Assembly (NCBI RefSeq): GCF_017814435.1
Contig: NZ_JAGJCB010000016.1
Span: 19,418-83,417 of the forward strand
DNA: 64,000 nt
Direction: 5' to 3'
Origin: Mariniflexile gromovii
GTDB taxonomy: Bacteria > Bacteroidota > Bacteroidia > Flavobacteriales > Flavobacteriaceae
The notes beneath the pieces were generated by a model that saw nothing but the letters and a program-made list of their open reading frames with translations, had not been told where the DNA came from and ran no database searches. Both the position numbers and the translations under genes were made by a program. Below are positions 51,874-63,781 of this stretch, one piece after another (position 1 is the stretch's first letter; each line of letters starts with the position of its first letter).

Positions 51874-52452
51874 ATGAAAAAATCAAATCTATTTACCGCT
51901 ACTGTTTTTGTAATCACACTTTTTGTTGGTCATGGTTTAACGGCCCAAAACAAAATGATGAAAGAAGATACTAAAATGGTTGGTGGTGCTGCCATGTACC
52001 CTAGTAAAAACATTGTTGAAAATGCCGTAAACTCTAAAGACCATACCACCTTGGTTGCTGCTGTTAAAGCTGCTGAGTTAGTAGATGTTTTAATGGGTGA
52101 AGGTCCGTTTACTGTATTTGCACCAACAAACGCAGCTTTTGATAAATTACCTAAGGGAACCGTAGAAAATTTGTTAAAACCAGAAAACAAGAAAACCTTG
52201 CAAACTGTTTTAACCTATCATGTGGTTTCGGGAAAATGGAATGCTAAAGATGTTTTAAAAATGATTAAGGATGGAAATGGAAAAGCCAATATTAAAACCG
52301 TAAGTGGTGGCACAATTACAGCATGGTTAAAAGTTAAAGACGTATATATTACAGATGAAAACGGAAATTCAGCTATGGTTACAATTGCCGATGTAAATCA
52401 GTCAAATGGAGTTATACACGTTATTGATACGGTGTTGTTACCAAAATCTTAA
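51874..52452 (+). CDS. Secreted fasciclin (FAS1) domain protein
   Basis: Signal peptide about 1-24 (FVITLFVGHGLTAQ), then one FAS1 domain: NIVENAVNSKDHTTLVAAVK, GEGPFTVFAPTNAAFDKLP (about 75-93), VLTYHVVSGKWNAKDVL and NGVIHVIDTVLLPKS at the end. Single-domain fasciclins of bacteria are secreted adhesion-like proteins of unknown role. Its ending equals that of the broken copy at 19937. A G-U-rich stem terminator follows. Confidence 0.93.
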   Translation: MKKSNLFTATVFVITLFVGHGLTAQNKMMKEDTKMVGGAAMYPSKNIVENAVNSKDHTTLVAAVKAAELVDVLMGEGPFTVFAPTNAAFDKLPKGTVENLLKPENKKTLQTVLTYHVVSGKWNAKDVLKMIKDGNGKANIKTVSGGTITAWLKVKDVYITDENGNSAMVTIADVNQSNGVIHVIDTVLLPKS

Positions 52453-52481
52453 AAATTCATAAATTGTTTGGTTAGGTTGTT

Positions 52482-52516
52482 AAAAAGGCTGCTTCATCTA
52501 TTTGAAGTGGCTTTTT
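52482..52516 (+). terminator. Terminator after the fasciclin gene
   Basis: AAAAAGGCTGCTTCA and TGAAGTGGCTTTTT form a 14-pair stem with three G-U pairs and a T run. Confidence 0.75.
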
Positions 52517-52620
52517 ATGTTTTTTGGATTTGTAATTTTTTGAAATAAATTTTATCAATTATTACATAATATATATAAATGGAGTTGTGGCATTTTTTAA
52601 ATAGTAATTCTTAACTTTAG

Positions 52621-54924
<2,304 letters not shown>

Positions 54925-54943
54925 ATCAATAAAAATTATGATG

Positions 54944-54974
54944 ATCCTGCAAGGTTTTCAAAATCTTGTAGGAT
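54944..54974 (+). terminator. katG terminator
   Basis: ATCCTGCAAG and CTTGTAGGAT pair around an 11-base loop, then a run of T. A related arm (TACAAGGTC...GACCTTGCAGGA) follows at 54999-55028. Confidence 0.8.
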
Positions 54975-55102
54975 TTTTTTTTATTTTTAGCTTTAATACC
55001 TACAAGGTCAAAATAAGACCTTGCAGGATAAAATCGAGTAGTTTTCCGTTTTTATTTTATGAAATGGACTTAGATTGAAATATTTCCTTTATTAAGCACA
55101 AA

Positions 55103-55138
55103 AAAAAGCCACTTTTCAAATTAAGAAAAGTGGCTTTT
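55103..55138. terminator. Bidirectional terminator between katG and the thioredoxin operon
   Basis: AAAAAGCCACTTTTC and GAAAAGTGGCTTTTT form a perfect stem around 7 bases with A and T runs on both sides; it serves the convergent genes on each side. Confidence 0.85.
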
Positions 55139-55157
55139 TATATTTAAAGTGATTTGA

Positions 55158-55418
55158 TTATTTATCAATAGAACCTAAAACCCTGCTCATAAAATTATTT
55201 AAAGCTTCTTTTTTAGGTGTACCTTCTTTTATCATTTTATTTACTTCAACAGCGCCATACATATTGGAAATAAGTTCTCCAATAACATCCAATTCTTCAT
55301 CTTTTAACGATAGAACTTCGGTTAAGGCTTCTAAAGTTTCAATGGTTTCGATTACAAAATCTTCATCATTGTCTTCAATAAACTGTGTTAAATGCTTAAT
55401 TACTGGTAACTTCATCAA
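55158..55418 (-). CDS. DUF6952-like small protein
   Basis: 86 aa, acidic and helical: LPVIKHLTQFIEDNDEDFVI, then SLKDEELDVIGELISNMYGA, and KKEALNNFMSRVLG at the end. Similar proteins stand beside thioredoxin and peroxiredoxin genes in many Flavobacteria, as here, but the function is unknown. It overlaps the thioredoxin gene by 23 bases. Confidence 0.8.
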   Translation of the reverse strand: MMKLPVIKHLTQFIEDNDEDFVIETIETLEALTEVLSLKDEELDVIGELISNMYGAVEVNKMIKEGTPKKEALNNFMSRVLGSIDK

Positions 55419-55710
55419 CTAATTCTTTTAAAACTTCAAATTTATTTGTTTGAACCTGCTTTACAAAGGCACCGTTTTTAAAAGTAGCGAACGTAGGTAA
55501 GTTGTCTACCGTTGCTAATTTTCTAGATTCCGGAAACTTTTCGGCATCGGCCATAACAAACGTAATGGTTTCGTTTTCTGTTGCTAACTTTTTGAATTTT
55601 GGTTTCATAATACGGCAATTACCGCACCAGCTAGCTGAATACTGAACTACAACCGTATCGTTACTTGATACTAATTCTGTTAAGTTATCTTGTTCTAATT
55701 CTTTTACCAT
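55396..55710 (-). CDS. Thioredoxin-family protein
   Basis: Active site SASWCGNCRIMKPKF (about 28-42 from the ATG at 55710), with the usual cis-proline region DNLPTFATFKNG. I prefer 55710 because the frame before it (to 55764) crosses a palindromic intergenic piece (CCAAATTCC at 55743, GGAATTTGG at 55773). About 104 aa, standard. CGNC in place of CGPC suggests a modified redox potential. Transcribed after the 2-Cys peroxiredoxin, likely its reductant. Confidence 0.88.
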   Translation of the reverse strand: MVKELEQDNLTELVSSNDTVVVQYSASWCGNCRIMKPKFKKLATENETITFVMADAEKFPESRKLATVDNLPTFATFKNGAFVKQVQTNKFEVLKELVDEVTSN

Positions 55711-55799
55711 AATATTTTTTTTAAATTCCAAAAAGGAAAACCCCAAATTCCAATAGGAATACATTCATTATCGGAATTTGGAATTTGAGATTTGTTTTT

Positions 55800-56444
55800 T
55801 TAATTCAAATGAGCTTTTAAGTACTCAGCAGTTCCTTTAGCATTGGCTTGCATTGCTTGTTTTCCTTCTTCCCAGTTTGCTGGACAAACTTCGCCTTTTT
55901 CTTGAACATGCGTTAAAGCATCGACGATACGTAAATATTCATTAACGTTTCTACCAAGTGGCATGTTGTTGATGCTTTCGTGTTGTACAGTACCTTCTTC
56001 GTCAATAACGTAAGTAGCTCTGTAAGTTACATTGTCACCTTCAACAGTAACTACGCCAGTTTCTTCATTGTATTGCTCGTTTGTGATATCTAAAATACCT
56101 AAAGTAGAAGCTAAGTTTCTGTTAGAATCTGCTAATAATGGGTAAGTAACACCTTCTATACCACCATTATCTTTTGCAGTGCTTAACCATGCAAAGTGAA
56201 CTTCAGCAGTATCACAAGAAGCACCAATAACGATCGTATTTCTTTTTTCAAACTCACCTAAAGCAGCTTGAAACGCGTGCAACTCCGTTGGGCAAACAAA
56301 AGTGAAATCTTTTGGATACCAAAATAAAACTACTTTTTTCTTATTGTTAACTGCTTCTTCTAAAACGTTTACTTTAAAAGTATCGCCTAAATCGTTCATT
56401 GCGTTAACGCTTAAATTCGGGAATTTTTTTCCTACAAATGCCAT
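55800..56444 (-). CDS. Typical 2-Cys peroxiredoxin (AhpC/Prx1 type)
   Basis: 214 aa with peroxidatic C51 in PKDFTFVCPTELHAF and the resolving Cys in GEVCPANWEEGK near 188. LGRNVNEYLRIVDAL is the C-terminal helix of the family. It removes H2O2 and alkyl peroxides using the downstream thioredoxin. It probably leads the operon peroxiredoxin-thioredoxin-DUF6952. Confidence 0.95.
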   Translation of the reverse strand: MAFVGKKFPNLSVNAMNDLGDTFKVNVLEEAVNNKKKVVLFWYPKDFTFVCPTELHAFQAALGEFEKRNTIVIGASCDTAEVHFAWLSTAKDNGGIEGVTYPLLADSNRNLASTLGILDITNEQYNEETGVVTVEGDNVTYRATYVIDEEGTVQHESINNMPLGRNVNEYLRIVDALTHVQEKGEVCPANWEEGKQAMQANAKGTAEYLKAHLN

Positions 56445-56655
56445 ATGTTAAATTTTAATAATTAATAATTTATTTAATGCAAACTTAAGCGTAGTTTTCG
56501 CATTTAAAAGCGTTTGTCAATTAATAAAACTTATGGAGTAATAGCCTTTAGAAATGGATTCAAAATTGTAGGTCGTTTTTTGTTAATTTGGTAAAATTAA
56601 CAATCAAAATATATCAACTTGATAAAATATTGGGAAATAGTATGAATTTAGCTTA

Positions 56656-58125
56656 TTACTTTTTTGTCAATTCTTTTATTTTTATTCTAAGAGCAGCAAA
56701 AAGTAATGTTGTAAAGGGGCTTAACCAGTTAAATACTGCATAACTCGCATAATGAAGCGTGTCTACACCCAACACACCACTTTGGTAAGCACCACAGGTA
56801 TTCCAAGGGATTAATACAGAGGTAACGGTACCTGAATCTTCTAAGGTTCTACTTAAGTTTTCAGGAGCTAAACCTCGGTCTTCAAAGGCTTTTTTAAACA
56901 TTTTACCTGGTATTACGATGGCCAAATATTGATCGGATGCAATGGCATTTAAACCCAAACAACTTATTACGGTACTTGCAAAGAGTCCGAAAATGGTAGT
57001 AGCCACAGAAAGTAAAGCTTTGGTTATTCTTGCTAAGGCACCAATACCATCCATAATGCCGCCAAAAATCATAGCACAAATTATTAAATAAATGGTCCAT
57101 AGCATGCCTTCCATTCCACCAGCAGAAAAGAGGTCGTTTAATTTCTCGTTATCTGTGGTTATTTGTGTGTCGGTAAGTATAGAGGTGGTAATAGAATTTA
57201 ATTTTGAATTGGATAGATGTGCTAAAATTTCAGGTTGAAATATAAAAGCAAAAACAGCAGCCAATAAAACGCCTGTGCCCAAAGCAATTAAGGGTTTTGT
57301 TTTTAAAAGAATTAAAGCGATCACCACTAAAGGCACAATGAAAAGCCAAGGTGAAATATGAAATGTGGTGTTTATAGTTGATAATAAATTGCTTAAATCG
57401 GCACTTCCCGAGGTTTCAATATTCATGCTTATGATGCTAAAAACAATCAATGTTACCACTAGCGTGGGTACCGTTGTTAGGGTCATGTATCGGATATGTG
57501 TGAATAAATCGGTACCAGCCATGGCGGGCGCTAAGTTGGTTGTATCACTTAAAGGCGACATTTTATCACCAAAATAAGCTCCAGAAATAACGGCGCCTGC
57601 AATCATGCCGGTATTTATTCCTAATGCGGTACCAATACCAACCAATGCAATACCTACCGTTGCCGATGTGGTCCAAGAACTGCCAGTAGCAATGGAGATA
57701 ACCGCACAAATAATAATAGAAGCGGGCAAAAATATAGAAGGGCTTAAAACCTGTAAACCATAATACACCATAGCCGGAATAACGCCACTAATTAACCAAG
57801 TACCTGCCAAAGCACCAACCAAAAATAAAATCATGATGGGAATAAAAACACTTTTTAGGTTTTCCCAAATTTCTTTTAACATGCGTTCTATAGTCACTTT
57901 ATTAAAAAGGCCTACGGTTGCAGCAACCAATCCGCCAAGAAGTAAAATAATTTGGTTGGTGTAAGTTCCAAACCATTCTTGACCTTCCACAAAAAAGATA
58001 TTGTAAGCCAACATGCACATTAAAATAACAACTGGAATTAAAGCTTCCCAAATGTTGAGCTCTATGTTTTCAATAATATTTTGGTTTTCAATTTCAATTT
58101 TGGAAATATTCTTGTCGTCTTGCAT
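56656..58125 (-). CDS. Na+/H+ antiporter, NhaC family
   Basis: 489 aa with eleven or so membrane helices; SWTTSATVGIALVGIGTALG, GAVISGAYFGDKMSPLSDTTN and ALARITKALLSVATTIFGLF are NhaC family landmarks, the second including the charged DKMSPLSDT ion-path motif. Works at the inner membrane for sodium or pH balance, in line with a marine lifestyle. Divergent from the hydrolase gene at 58218. Confidence 0.93.
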   Translation of the reverse strand: MQDDKNISKIEIENQNIIENIELNIWEALIPVVILMCMLAYNIFFVEGQEWFGTYTNQIILLLGGLVAATVGLFNKVTIERMLKEIWENLKSVFIPIMILFLVGALAGTWLISGVIPAMVYYGLQVLSPSIFLPASIIICAVISIATGSSWTTSATVGIALVGIGTALGINTGMIAGAVISGAYFGDKMSPLSDTTNLAPAMAGTDLFTHIRYMTLTTVPTLVVTLIVFSIISMNIETSGSADLSNLLSTINTTFHISPWLFIVPLVVIALILLKTKPLIALGTGVLLAAVFAFIFQPEILAHLSNSKLNSITTSILTDTQITTDNEKLNDLFSAGGMEGMLWTIYLIICAMIFGGIMDGIGALARITKALLSVATTIFGLFASTVISCLGLNAIASDQYLAIVIPGKMFKKAFEDRGLAPENLSRTLEDSGTVTSVLIPWNTCGAYQSGVLGVDTLHYASYAVFNWLSPFTTLLFAALRIKIKELTKK

Positions 58126-58217
58126 TGTGTAGAATTAGTTTTGTAATGTTACGATTTTACAAGAATCTATGCAAATGGATTTAATGTGTACTTTTGTTTT
58201 TTCAATTTAAAAAAAGA

Positions 58218-59240
58218 ATGGATTCATTAACACAAATTGTTCTTGGTGCTGCTTGTGGGGAAGCGGTTTTAGGGAAAAAAATAGGCAATAAAGCGTTGTT
58301 GTTTGGAGCCATTGGTGGCACCATTCCAGATTTAGATGTTTTTATCGGGAACATTATTTACCATCACGAAATTGATGCTATGTTGTTCCACAGAGGTTTT
58401 ATGCACTCCATTTTGTTTTCAATTTTAGCTGCTTTTATGTTGGGTTGGGGTGTTTATAAATTGTATAATTCTGGAAACCGATTTGGGACTACCACCAAAA
58501 AAGATTGGATGCTATTGTTTTTCTGGTCCCTATTCACGCATCCTATTTTAGATTGTTTTACACCTTACGGAACACAGCTTTTTGCACCATTTAGTAATTA
58601 TAGAGTGGCTTTTAATAACATAGCGGTTGTAGACCCCGTTTACACACTGCCTTTTTTGATTTGTATGATTGTAGTGATGTTTTTCAAAAGAAAAGACCAT
58701 AGAAGGCGATTTTGGTTGAAATTAGGCATCGGCATCAGTTCTGTTTATATGGTTTTAACGGTAGTAAACAAACTTTATGTTGATACGCTTTTTAGAAAAT
58801 CTATTGCTGAAAGTAATATGCACATTAAAAGATTCAGTACACAACCATCTATTTTTAATAATATTTTGTGGTACGCTATAGCTGAAGCTGATTCATCCTA
58901 TTATGTTTCGTATTATTCGTTGTTGGATACAGAACATAGATTTAAAAATTTTAAGGAATTGCCTAAACAGCGCGATTTAAGTCCCGAAGAATTTAATGAC
59001 ATCAAAGATTTGGCATGGTTTAGTAGTCAGTATTACAGTGTTTACAAAATAGGAGACAACGAATACCAATATAACGATTTGAGGTATCCTATTTTAGATG
59101 AAAACAACCCGAACTCTTCGGTGTTTAGCATGATGCTTTATAAGGAAAATGGACGCTTGAATATGAAACCTTTTGAAAGAAAAAGAGATAATTTCAATAC
59201 AGCCATGTCTAATCTTTGGATGCGTTTAAAAGGGATTTGA
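58218..59240 (+). CDS. Membrane-bound metal-dependent hydrolase (YdjM/LexA-binding inner-membrane-hydrolase-like)
   Basis: The family opening MDSLTQIVLGAACGEAVLGK with GGTIPDLDVFIGN and HRGFMHSILFSI provides the His/Asp metal ligands at about 25-70; FTHPILDCFTPYG follows. About four membrane helices. I start at the ATG at 58218, preceded by an AAAAGA ribosome-like stretch; the frame goes 8 codons further up. Substrate unknown. Confidence 0.88.
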   Translation: MDSLTQIVLGAACGEAVLGKKIGNKALLFGAIGGTIPDLDVFIGNIIYHHEIDAMLFHRGFMHSILFSILAAFMLGWGVYKLYNSGNRFGTTTKKDWMLLFFWSLFTHPILDCFTPYGTQLFAPFSNYRVAFNNIAVVDPVYTLPFLICMIVVMFFKRKDHRRRFWLKLGIGISSVYMVLTVVNKLYVDTLFRKSIAESNMHIKRFSTQPSIFNNILWYAIAEADSSYYVSYYSLLDTEHRFKNFKELPKQRDLSPEEFNDIKDLAWFSSQYYSVYKIGDNEYQYNDLRYPILDENNPNSSVFSMMLYKENGRLNMKPFERKRDNFNTAMSNLWMRLKGI

Positions 59241-59243
59241 TAT

Positions 59244-60443
59244 TTATAGAATACCAAGCTTTTTCATGCAATCATACATCATTTGATAGGTGCGTTCAAT
59301 ATCATCATCCAACCCTATAGAAAAACGGATTAAACCATCGCTCAGTCCCATGGCTTTTTGTTCATCTTCAGGAATTTCAGAAGATGTTGATGTTCCAGGA
59401 GCGCTAAACAAGGTTTTATAGAACCCTAAACTAACGGCCAGATAGCCCAAATTTCGGTTTTGCATAAGTTCCATGAGTTCATTGGCTTTTTCTAAAGTAC
59501 CCACATCTATAGTAAGCATACCACCAAAACCATATTGGGAGTTCATCATACTTTTAAAAAGCTCATGGGATGGATGCGATTTTAGCCCTGGATAAACGGT
59601 TTTCAACCCATCAGCTTCAAATTTTTGTGCTAAAAATAATCCGTTTTTGCTATGTTGTTGCATTCTTATGTGCAGCGTTCTTAGGTTTTTTAGAATAGAG
59701 GCAGCTCTTAAACTATCCATAGTAGAGCCTAATAGCATGGAAGCACCGTTGTTCACGTTCCGTAAATCATTTATAAATTCCTGAGTGCCACAAACTACAC
59801 CGCCAACGGTATCGCTAGAACCGTTAATAAATTTGGTTAAACTGTGAATCACCACATCGGCACCCAAAATTGCAGGAGAAATGGATAGTGGAGAAAACGT
59901 ATTATCAACCACCAATTTTAAATGATGTTTTTTAGCTAAAGCAGCAAGACCTTTAATATCAGCGACTTCTAAAAGTGGGTTGCTTACCGATTCGCAATAT
60001 AAAACTTTGGTGTTTTTTGTGATGGCAGCTTCAACCGTATCTAGTTTTGTGATGTCTACAAACGATGTTTCAATTTGAAAACGCGGTAAAAAGTTTTTCA
60101 AAAAAGCATACGTGCCTCCATAAATAGTCCGGCTAGACACAATATGGTCGCCAGAGCTACATAATTGCATTAAAACGGATGTAATAGCACCCATACCCGA
60201 AGCTGAAACGTTAGCGGTTTCGGTGCCTTCCATGGCCGCTAAAGCTTCACCTAAATATAAATTGGAAGGCGAGGAGTGGCGCGAGTATAAATAGCACCCT
60301 TCAGCATTACCTTCAAACGTATCAAACATGGTTTTGGCAGATAAAAAGGTGTATGTTGAAGAATCTGAAATGGAAGGATTGACGCCTCCAAATTCACCAA
60401 AATATTGTAAATCTTGTATGTTATTTGCGGGTTTGAATTTCAT
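59244..60443 (-). CDS. Cys/Met-metabolism PLP enzyme (methionine gamma-lyase or cystathionine-type)
   Basis: From ATG 60443 (399 aa). The family pattern is clear: YLYSRHSSPSNLYLGEALAA, ANVSASGMGAITSVLMQLCS, VVDNTFSPLSISP and VIHSLTKFINGSSDTVGG, where the Lys of HSLTK binds PLP. It cleaves or forms C-S bonds; which reaction is not settled. The longer frame to 60635 overlaps the divergent Lrp gene and is not part of the family. The Lrp-like protein next door probably regulates it. Confidence 0.92.
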   Translation of the reverse strand: MKFKPANNIQDLQYFGEFGGVNPSISDSSTYTFLSAKTMFDTFEGNAEGCYLYSRHSSPSNLYLGEALAAMEGTETANVSASGMGAITSVLMQLCSSGDHIVSSRTIYGGTYAFLKNFLPRFQIETSFVDITKLDTVEAAITKNTKVLYCESVSNPLLEVADIKGLAALAKKHHLKLVVDNTFSPLSISPAILGADVVIHSLTKFINGSSDTVGGVVCGTQEFINDLRNVNNGASMLLGSTMDSLRAASILKNLRTLHIRMQQHSKNGLFLAQKFEADGLKTVYPGLKSHPSHELFKSMMNSQYGFGGMLTIDVGTLEKANELMELMQNRNLGYLAVSLGFYKTLFSAPGTSTSSEIPEDEQKAMGLSDGLIRFSIGLDDDIERTYQMMYDCMKKLGIL

Positions 60444-60570
60444 AATGTGTATGTTGCGTATATAACAAATTTCAAAATTTATAGATAATAAAACTAATAT
60501 GTATTGATATTCTAGAAAATATAATTGTAACTTTCTGAAAAGTTGGTATTTCAACGAAATTTTTTCAATT

Positions 60571-61029
60571 ATGATATTTGATGACATTGATAAAAAATTG
60601 TTGACCTTTTTGCAAACGGACAGCAAACAAACCAATAAGGAGCTCTCAAATAAATTGAATTTATCTGTTACAGCCGTTTATGAACGTATTAAAAAACTTG
60701 AAAAAGACGGGTTTATAAATAAATATGTAGCTTTAATAGATAAAGATCGGATAGATAAATCGTTTGTAGCCTTTTGTCACATTAAACTCATTCAACATAC
60801 CCAAGATTATGTGGTGAAGTTTGAAAAAGAAGTTGCTAATTTACCAGAAGTGTTGGAATGTTACCATGTAAGTGGCGAATACGATTATTTATTAAAAGTT
60901 ATTGTGAAAGATATGATGGCTTTTAGAGAGTTTTTAGTAAAAAAATTAACATCTATCAACCATATTGGTAGTACACATAGTATGTTTGTAATAAATGAAG
61001 TGAAACACACCACCGTTATTGGGTTTTAA
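60571..61029 (+). CDS. Lrp/AsnC-family regulator
   Basis: 152 aa: HTH KQTNKELSNKLNLSVTAVYE (about 18-40), then the RAM domain with VLECYHVSGEYDYLLKVIVK and the ending TVIGF. It binds amino acids and controls amino-acid metabolism genes; divergent arrangement with the Cys/Met PLP enzyme over a 127-base space suggests that target. Confidence 0.95.
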   Translation: MIFDDIDKKLLTFLQTDSKQTNKELSNKLNLSVTAVYERIKKLEKDGFINKYVALIDKDRIDKSFVAFCHIKLIQHTQDYVVKFEKEVANLPEVLECYHVSGEYDYLLKVIVKDMMAFREFLVKKLTSINHIGSTHSMFVINEVKHTTVIGF

Positions 61030-61030
61030 T

Positions 61031-61657
61031 ATGAAAACTAAAACATATAAAAGCATCGAACTGTTTATCATTTTTATAGTATTACCAGTTAGTTTTATTT
61101 TTCCTTATCCACCAGTTATAAAATTATCGATAGGATTTATCGGTTTTTTATACGTCATTTATATTTTGTTGAAAGTAGAAAATCAAAAATTCAAGATAGC
61201 TCCAAATTTAAATTGGAAGCGTTTTTGGAGAAATACATTGTTCAAATTTATAATAATTGCCATTTTAACCACAATATTTGTTTGGATTACCGATAAACCG
61301 ATGTTGTTTGAATTATTGATTAATAAACCTTTATTATGGGTTTTACTTTTGTTTATTTATAGTGTTTTTTCTGTATATCCTCAGGAACTATTATACAGAA
61401 CCTTCTTTTTTAATAGGTATAAAAATTACTTTAAAAGTGAATCGCTTTTTCTTTTTGTGAATGCGATATGCTTCTCCTTGTCACATCTGTTTTTTAAAAA
61501 CAGTCTCGTGTTATTGATGACTTTTATAGGTGGGTTACTATTTGCTTTAACGTTCAATAAAACAAAATCAACACTATTGGTTTCTATAGAACATGCTATT
61601 TATGGTAGTTGGTTATTCACAGTTGGTATGGGGGCTATGTTAGGTTTTCCAACATAA
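61031..61657 (+). CDS. CPBP-family membrane protease-like protein
   Basis: Membrane protein of some 208 aa with six hydrophobic helices. The CPBP motifs are QELLYRTFFFNRY (EExxxR-like with the single E), FSLSHLFFKN and EHAIYGSWLF. It could be an intramembrane protease like the CAAX-processing type. I start at ATG 61031, right after the Lrp stop, since the longer frame overlaps Lrp. Confidence 0.85.
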   Translation: MKTKTYKSIELFIIFIVLPVSFIFPYPPVIKLSIGFIGFLYVIYILLKVENQKFKIAPNLNWKRFWRNTLFKFIIIAILTTIFVWITDKPMLFELLINKPLLWVLLLFIYSVFSVYPQELLYRTFFFNRYKNYFKSESLFLFVNAICFSLSHLFFKNSLVLLMTFIGGLLFALTFNKTKSTLLVSIEHAIYGSWLFTVGMGAMLGFPT

Positions 61658-61731
61658 TTTTGTCTTATACCTATATTTAAAACTTTTTTGTTATTTTTAA
61701 GCAGCTATTATTAACTAACCATAAGAAAAAC

Positions 61732-62241
61732 ATGAAAAATTTAATCTACATTATTTTAGGTGCAATAATTGGAGCTTTATTAACATATTATTTTTGTCCA
61801 CGACCATTAGAAGATGACGGACCTATAAAAATAGTTAAGCCTAAAGGTGTCATTACTGTTGATAAAGCGAAGGAGCTAAATGAGAATTGGACGTTGTACA
61901 GAAAAGCAGCCGTAGATTCAGCAGCCCAAAAACAAGGACGGGAACAAGATGATCGCTCTACTTACTGGGATTTAGATGAAATTGAAAATTATTTAGCATT
62001 TGCAAAAAATCAATCGGACAGTTTGGGGTATCAAATGACAGGTATTCGTGTCTATTTAGGTGTTTATGGAAAAAATGCGGGACAAACTAAAAAGGATTTA
62101 ACTACCATGTTTATAGTGCCAACTGGAAGAAAATCGAAAGCAAGTAGTCTTAACCTTAACTTTAGAGGTAATGATGAAGATGTTCCTGGGGGCAACCCTT
62201 TAAATGATGGAGCTGGAGGCCAAGGAGGTTACCCCAATTAA
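61732..62241 (+). CDS. Hypothetical membrane-anchored protein
   Basis: 169 aa with one N-terminal membrane helix (LIYIILGAIIGALLTYYF) and a soluble domain of unknown fold, with DDRSTYWDLDEIENYLAFAK at about 82-101. The C-terminal tail is Gly/Asn-rich (NPLNDGAGGQGGYPN). First gene of a three-gene operon with a membrane protein and a histidine kinase. No family recognised. Confidence 0.75.
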   Translation: MKNLIYIILGAIIGALLTYYFCPRPLEDDGPIKIVKPKGVITVDKAKELNENWTLYRKAAVDSAAQKQGREQDDRSTYWDLDEIENYLAFAKNQSDSLGYQMTGIRVYLGVYGKNAGQTKKDLTTMFIVPTGRKSKASSLNLNFRGNDEDVPGGNPLNDGAGGQGGYPN

Positions 62242-62246
62242 TATTG

Positions 62247-62969
62247 ATGAATGATTTTTTATTAGAATATTACAACACTATTACTTTTAGTGTTGAAATT
62301 TTAGCAGCAGTTACAGGTTTGTTACTTTATAAAAAGTATAAACTTACAGCTGCTAAGTTTTTTATATACTTTTTGGTATATCTTTCTGCTTGTGATTTTT
62401 TTAATACATATGTTCATTATATTCAAAACAATGGTTTTTTAAGTTTTTTAGAAGGAACTGTTTTTGTAAGGAATTTTTGGTGGTCAACGCTATACTGGAA
62501 AATAGGTGCTATTCTATTTTTTTGTTTTTATTATCATAAAATATTAAGTACTGATTTGTTTAAGATTCTCATTAAGTATAGTGGTCTTGTTTTTTTTGTT
62601 TTTTCAATAGGATATATTTTTCTTAATTGGGATGACTTTTTTGTGCGATTTTTTCCAATTATAAGTGTTCTAGGAGCAGTTATCATATTTATGTGTACTG
62701 TTTTTTATTTCATTGAAATTTTACAAAGTGAAAAAATATTAAGCTTTTATAAGTCTATTAATTTTTATATTAGTTCAGCGATTTTTATTTGGTGGCTTAT
62801 TATTTCACCTTTGGTGTTTTATGATATTTATAACAGTAATTACGACTGGAATTTTATATTCTTAAAATGGCAAATCTATTTATTTGCAAATATCATCATG
62901 TATTCAACTTTTACCTTTGCTTTAATATTTTGTAAACCTGATGAAAAGCCAACTAAACCTTATTATTAA
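62247..62969 (+). CDS. Hypothetical multi-pass membrane protein
   Basis: 240 aa with about seven hydrophobic helices (ILAAVTGLLLYKKYKLTAAK near the start, FSIGYIFLNW mid-way, YLFANIIMYSTFTFALIF at the end). Its stop overlaps the kinase ATG as TAATG. A TTG one codon upstream (62244) is also possible. Such proteins often act as membrane sensor partners; that is only context-based. Confidence 0.8.
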   Translation: MNDFLLEYYNTITFSVEILAAVTGLLLYKKYKLTAAKFFIYFLVYLSACDFFNTYVHYIQNNGFLSFLEGTVFVRNFWWSTLYWKIGAILFFCFYYHKILSTDLFKILIKYSGLVFFVFSIGYIFLNWDDFFVRFFPIISVLGAVIIFMCTVFYFIEILQSEKILSFYKSINFYISSAIFIWWLIISPLVFYDIYNSNYDWNFIFLKWQIYLFANIIMYSTFTFALIFCKPDEKPTKPYY

Positions 62970-63781
62970 TGCATTATTTTCTTAATATTTTACTTCAAAG
63001 CAAACCTGCATCTACACCTGCGGAGCGTTATTTGTTAATATATATGATTAGCGTTTTGGTGATTATTACTTCGTTGGTAATTATCTTTTTTATTGTTTTT
63101 CAAAAACGAAAAAACAAATTATTGCTCGATAGAATAAAGCAACAACAAGCTTTTGAAGCTGAAATTACCCAAGCACAAACCGAAACCCAAGAACAAACCT
63201 TAAAAAATATTGGTTGGGAATTACATGATAATATAGGTCAATTACTATCGTTTGCAAACATGCAGTTAAGTATTTTAAAAATGCAGGTGGCAGATGATGT
63301 GAAAGAAAAATTTAAAGACACCTCTGAAGCCATAAAAGAAAGTTTAGCCGAAGTACGAGCACTTTCAAAAACATTAAATAATGAAGTGGTTCTTAATATT
63401 GGTTTTGAGAAATCTATTACCAATGAGTTGAACCGACTTAAAAAAATGAAATTTACATCGGCAGAGCTTAAAATTATTGGAAATAAAGTTGATTTTAAAG
63501 ACAGAAAACACGAAATCATAATTTTTAGAATACTTCAAGAGTTTTTATCAAATTCGGTGAAATATTCCGAAGCTAAAAACTTGAATGTTATATTGGATTA
63601 TCAACCAAATTATTTGATAATAACAGCAACGGATGATGGTAAGGGGTTCGATATTAATGAAATAGAAAAAGGTTCAGGATTAATCAATATGAAAAGCAGA
63701 GCATCTTTAATTAATGCCCATTTAGAGTTAACCTCTCAGCCTAATGAAGGCGTGAAGTTGATGTTAAATTACCCGCTCTAA
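62969..63781 (+). CDS. Sensor histidine kinase, NarL/HisKA_3 type
   Basis: 270 aa: one membrane helix at about 23-45 (YMISVLVIITSLVIIFFIVF), a coiled coil, the phospho-acceptor region in IGWELHDNIGQLLSFANMQL (His in ELHDN) and HATPase motifs FLSNSVKYSEA, DDGKGFD and GSGLINMKSRA. The input is presumably from the membrane protein just before it. No response regulator follows within the window; the next sequence is a REP pair and a transposase end. Confidence 0.93.
   Translation: MHYFLNILLQSKPASTPAERYLLIYMISVLVIITSLVIIFFIVFQKRKNKLLLDRIKQQQAFEAEITQAQTETQEQTLKNIGWELHDNIGQLLSFANMQLSILKMQVADDVKEKFKDTSEAIKESLAEVRALSKTLNNEVVLNIGFEKSITNELNRLKKMKFTSAELKIIGNKVDFKDRKHEIIIFRILQEFLSNSVKYSEAKNLNVILDYQPNYLIITATDDGKGFDINEIEKGSGLINMKSRASLINAHLELTSQPNEGVKLMLNYPL

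Noticed and set aside
60444..60635. Longer N-terminus of the Cys/Met PLP enzyme
   Set aside because: It would overlap the divergent Lrp gene and its promoter and is unlike the family.
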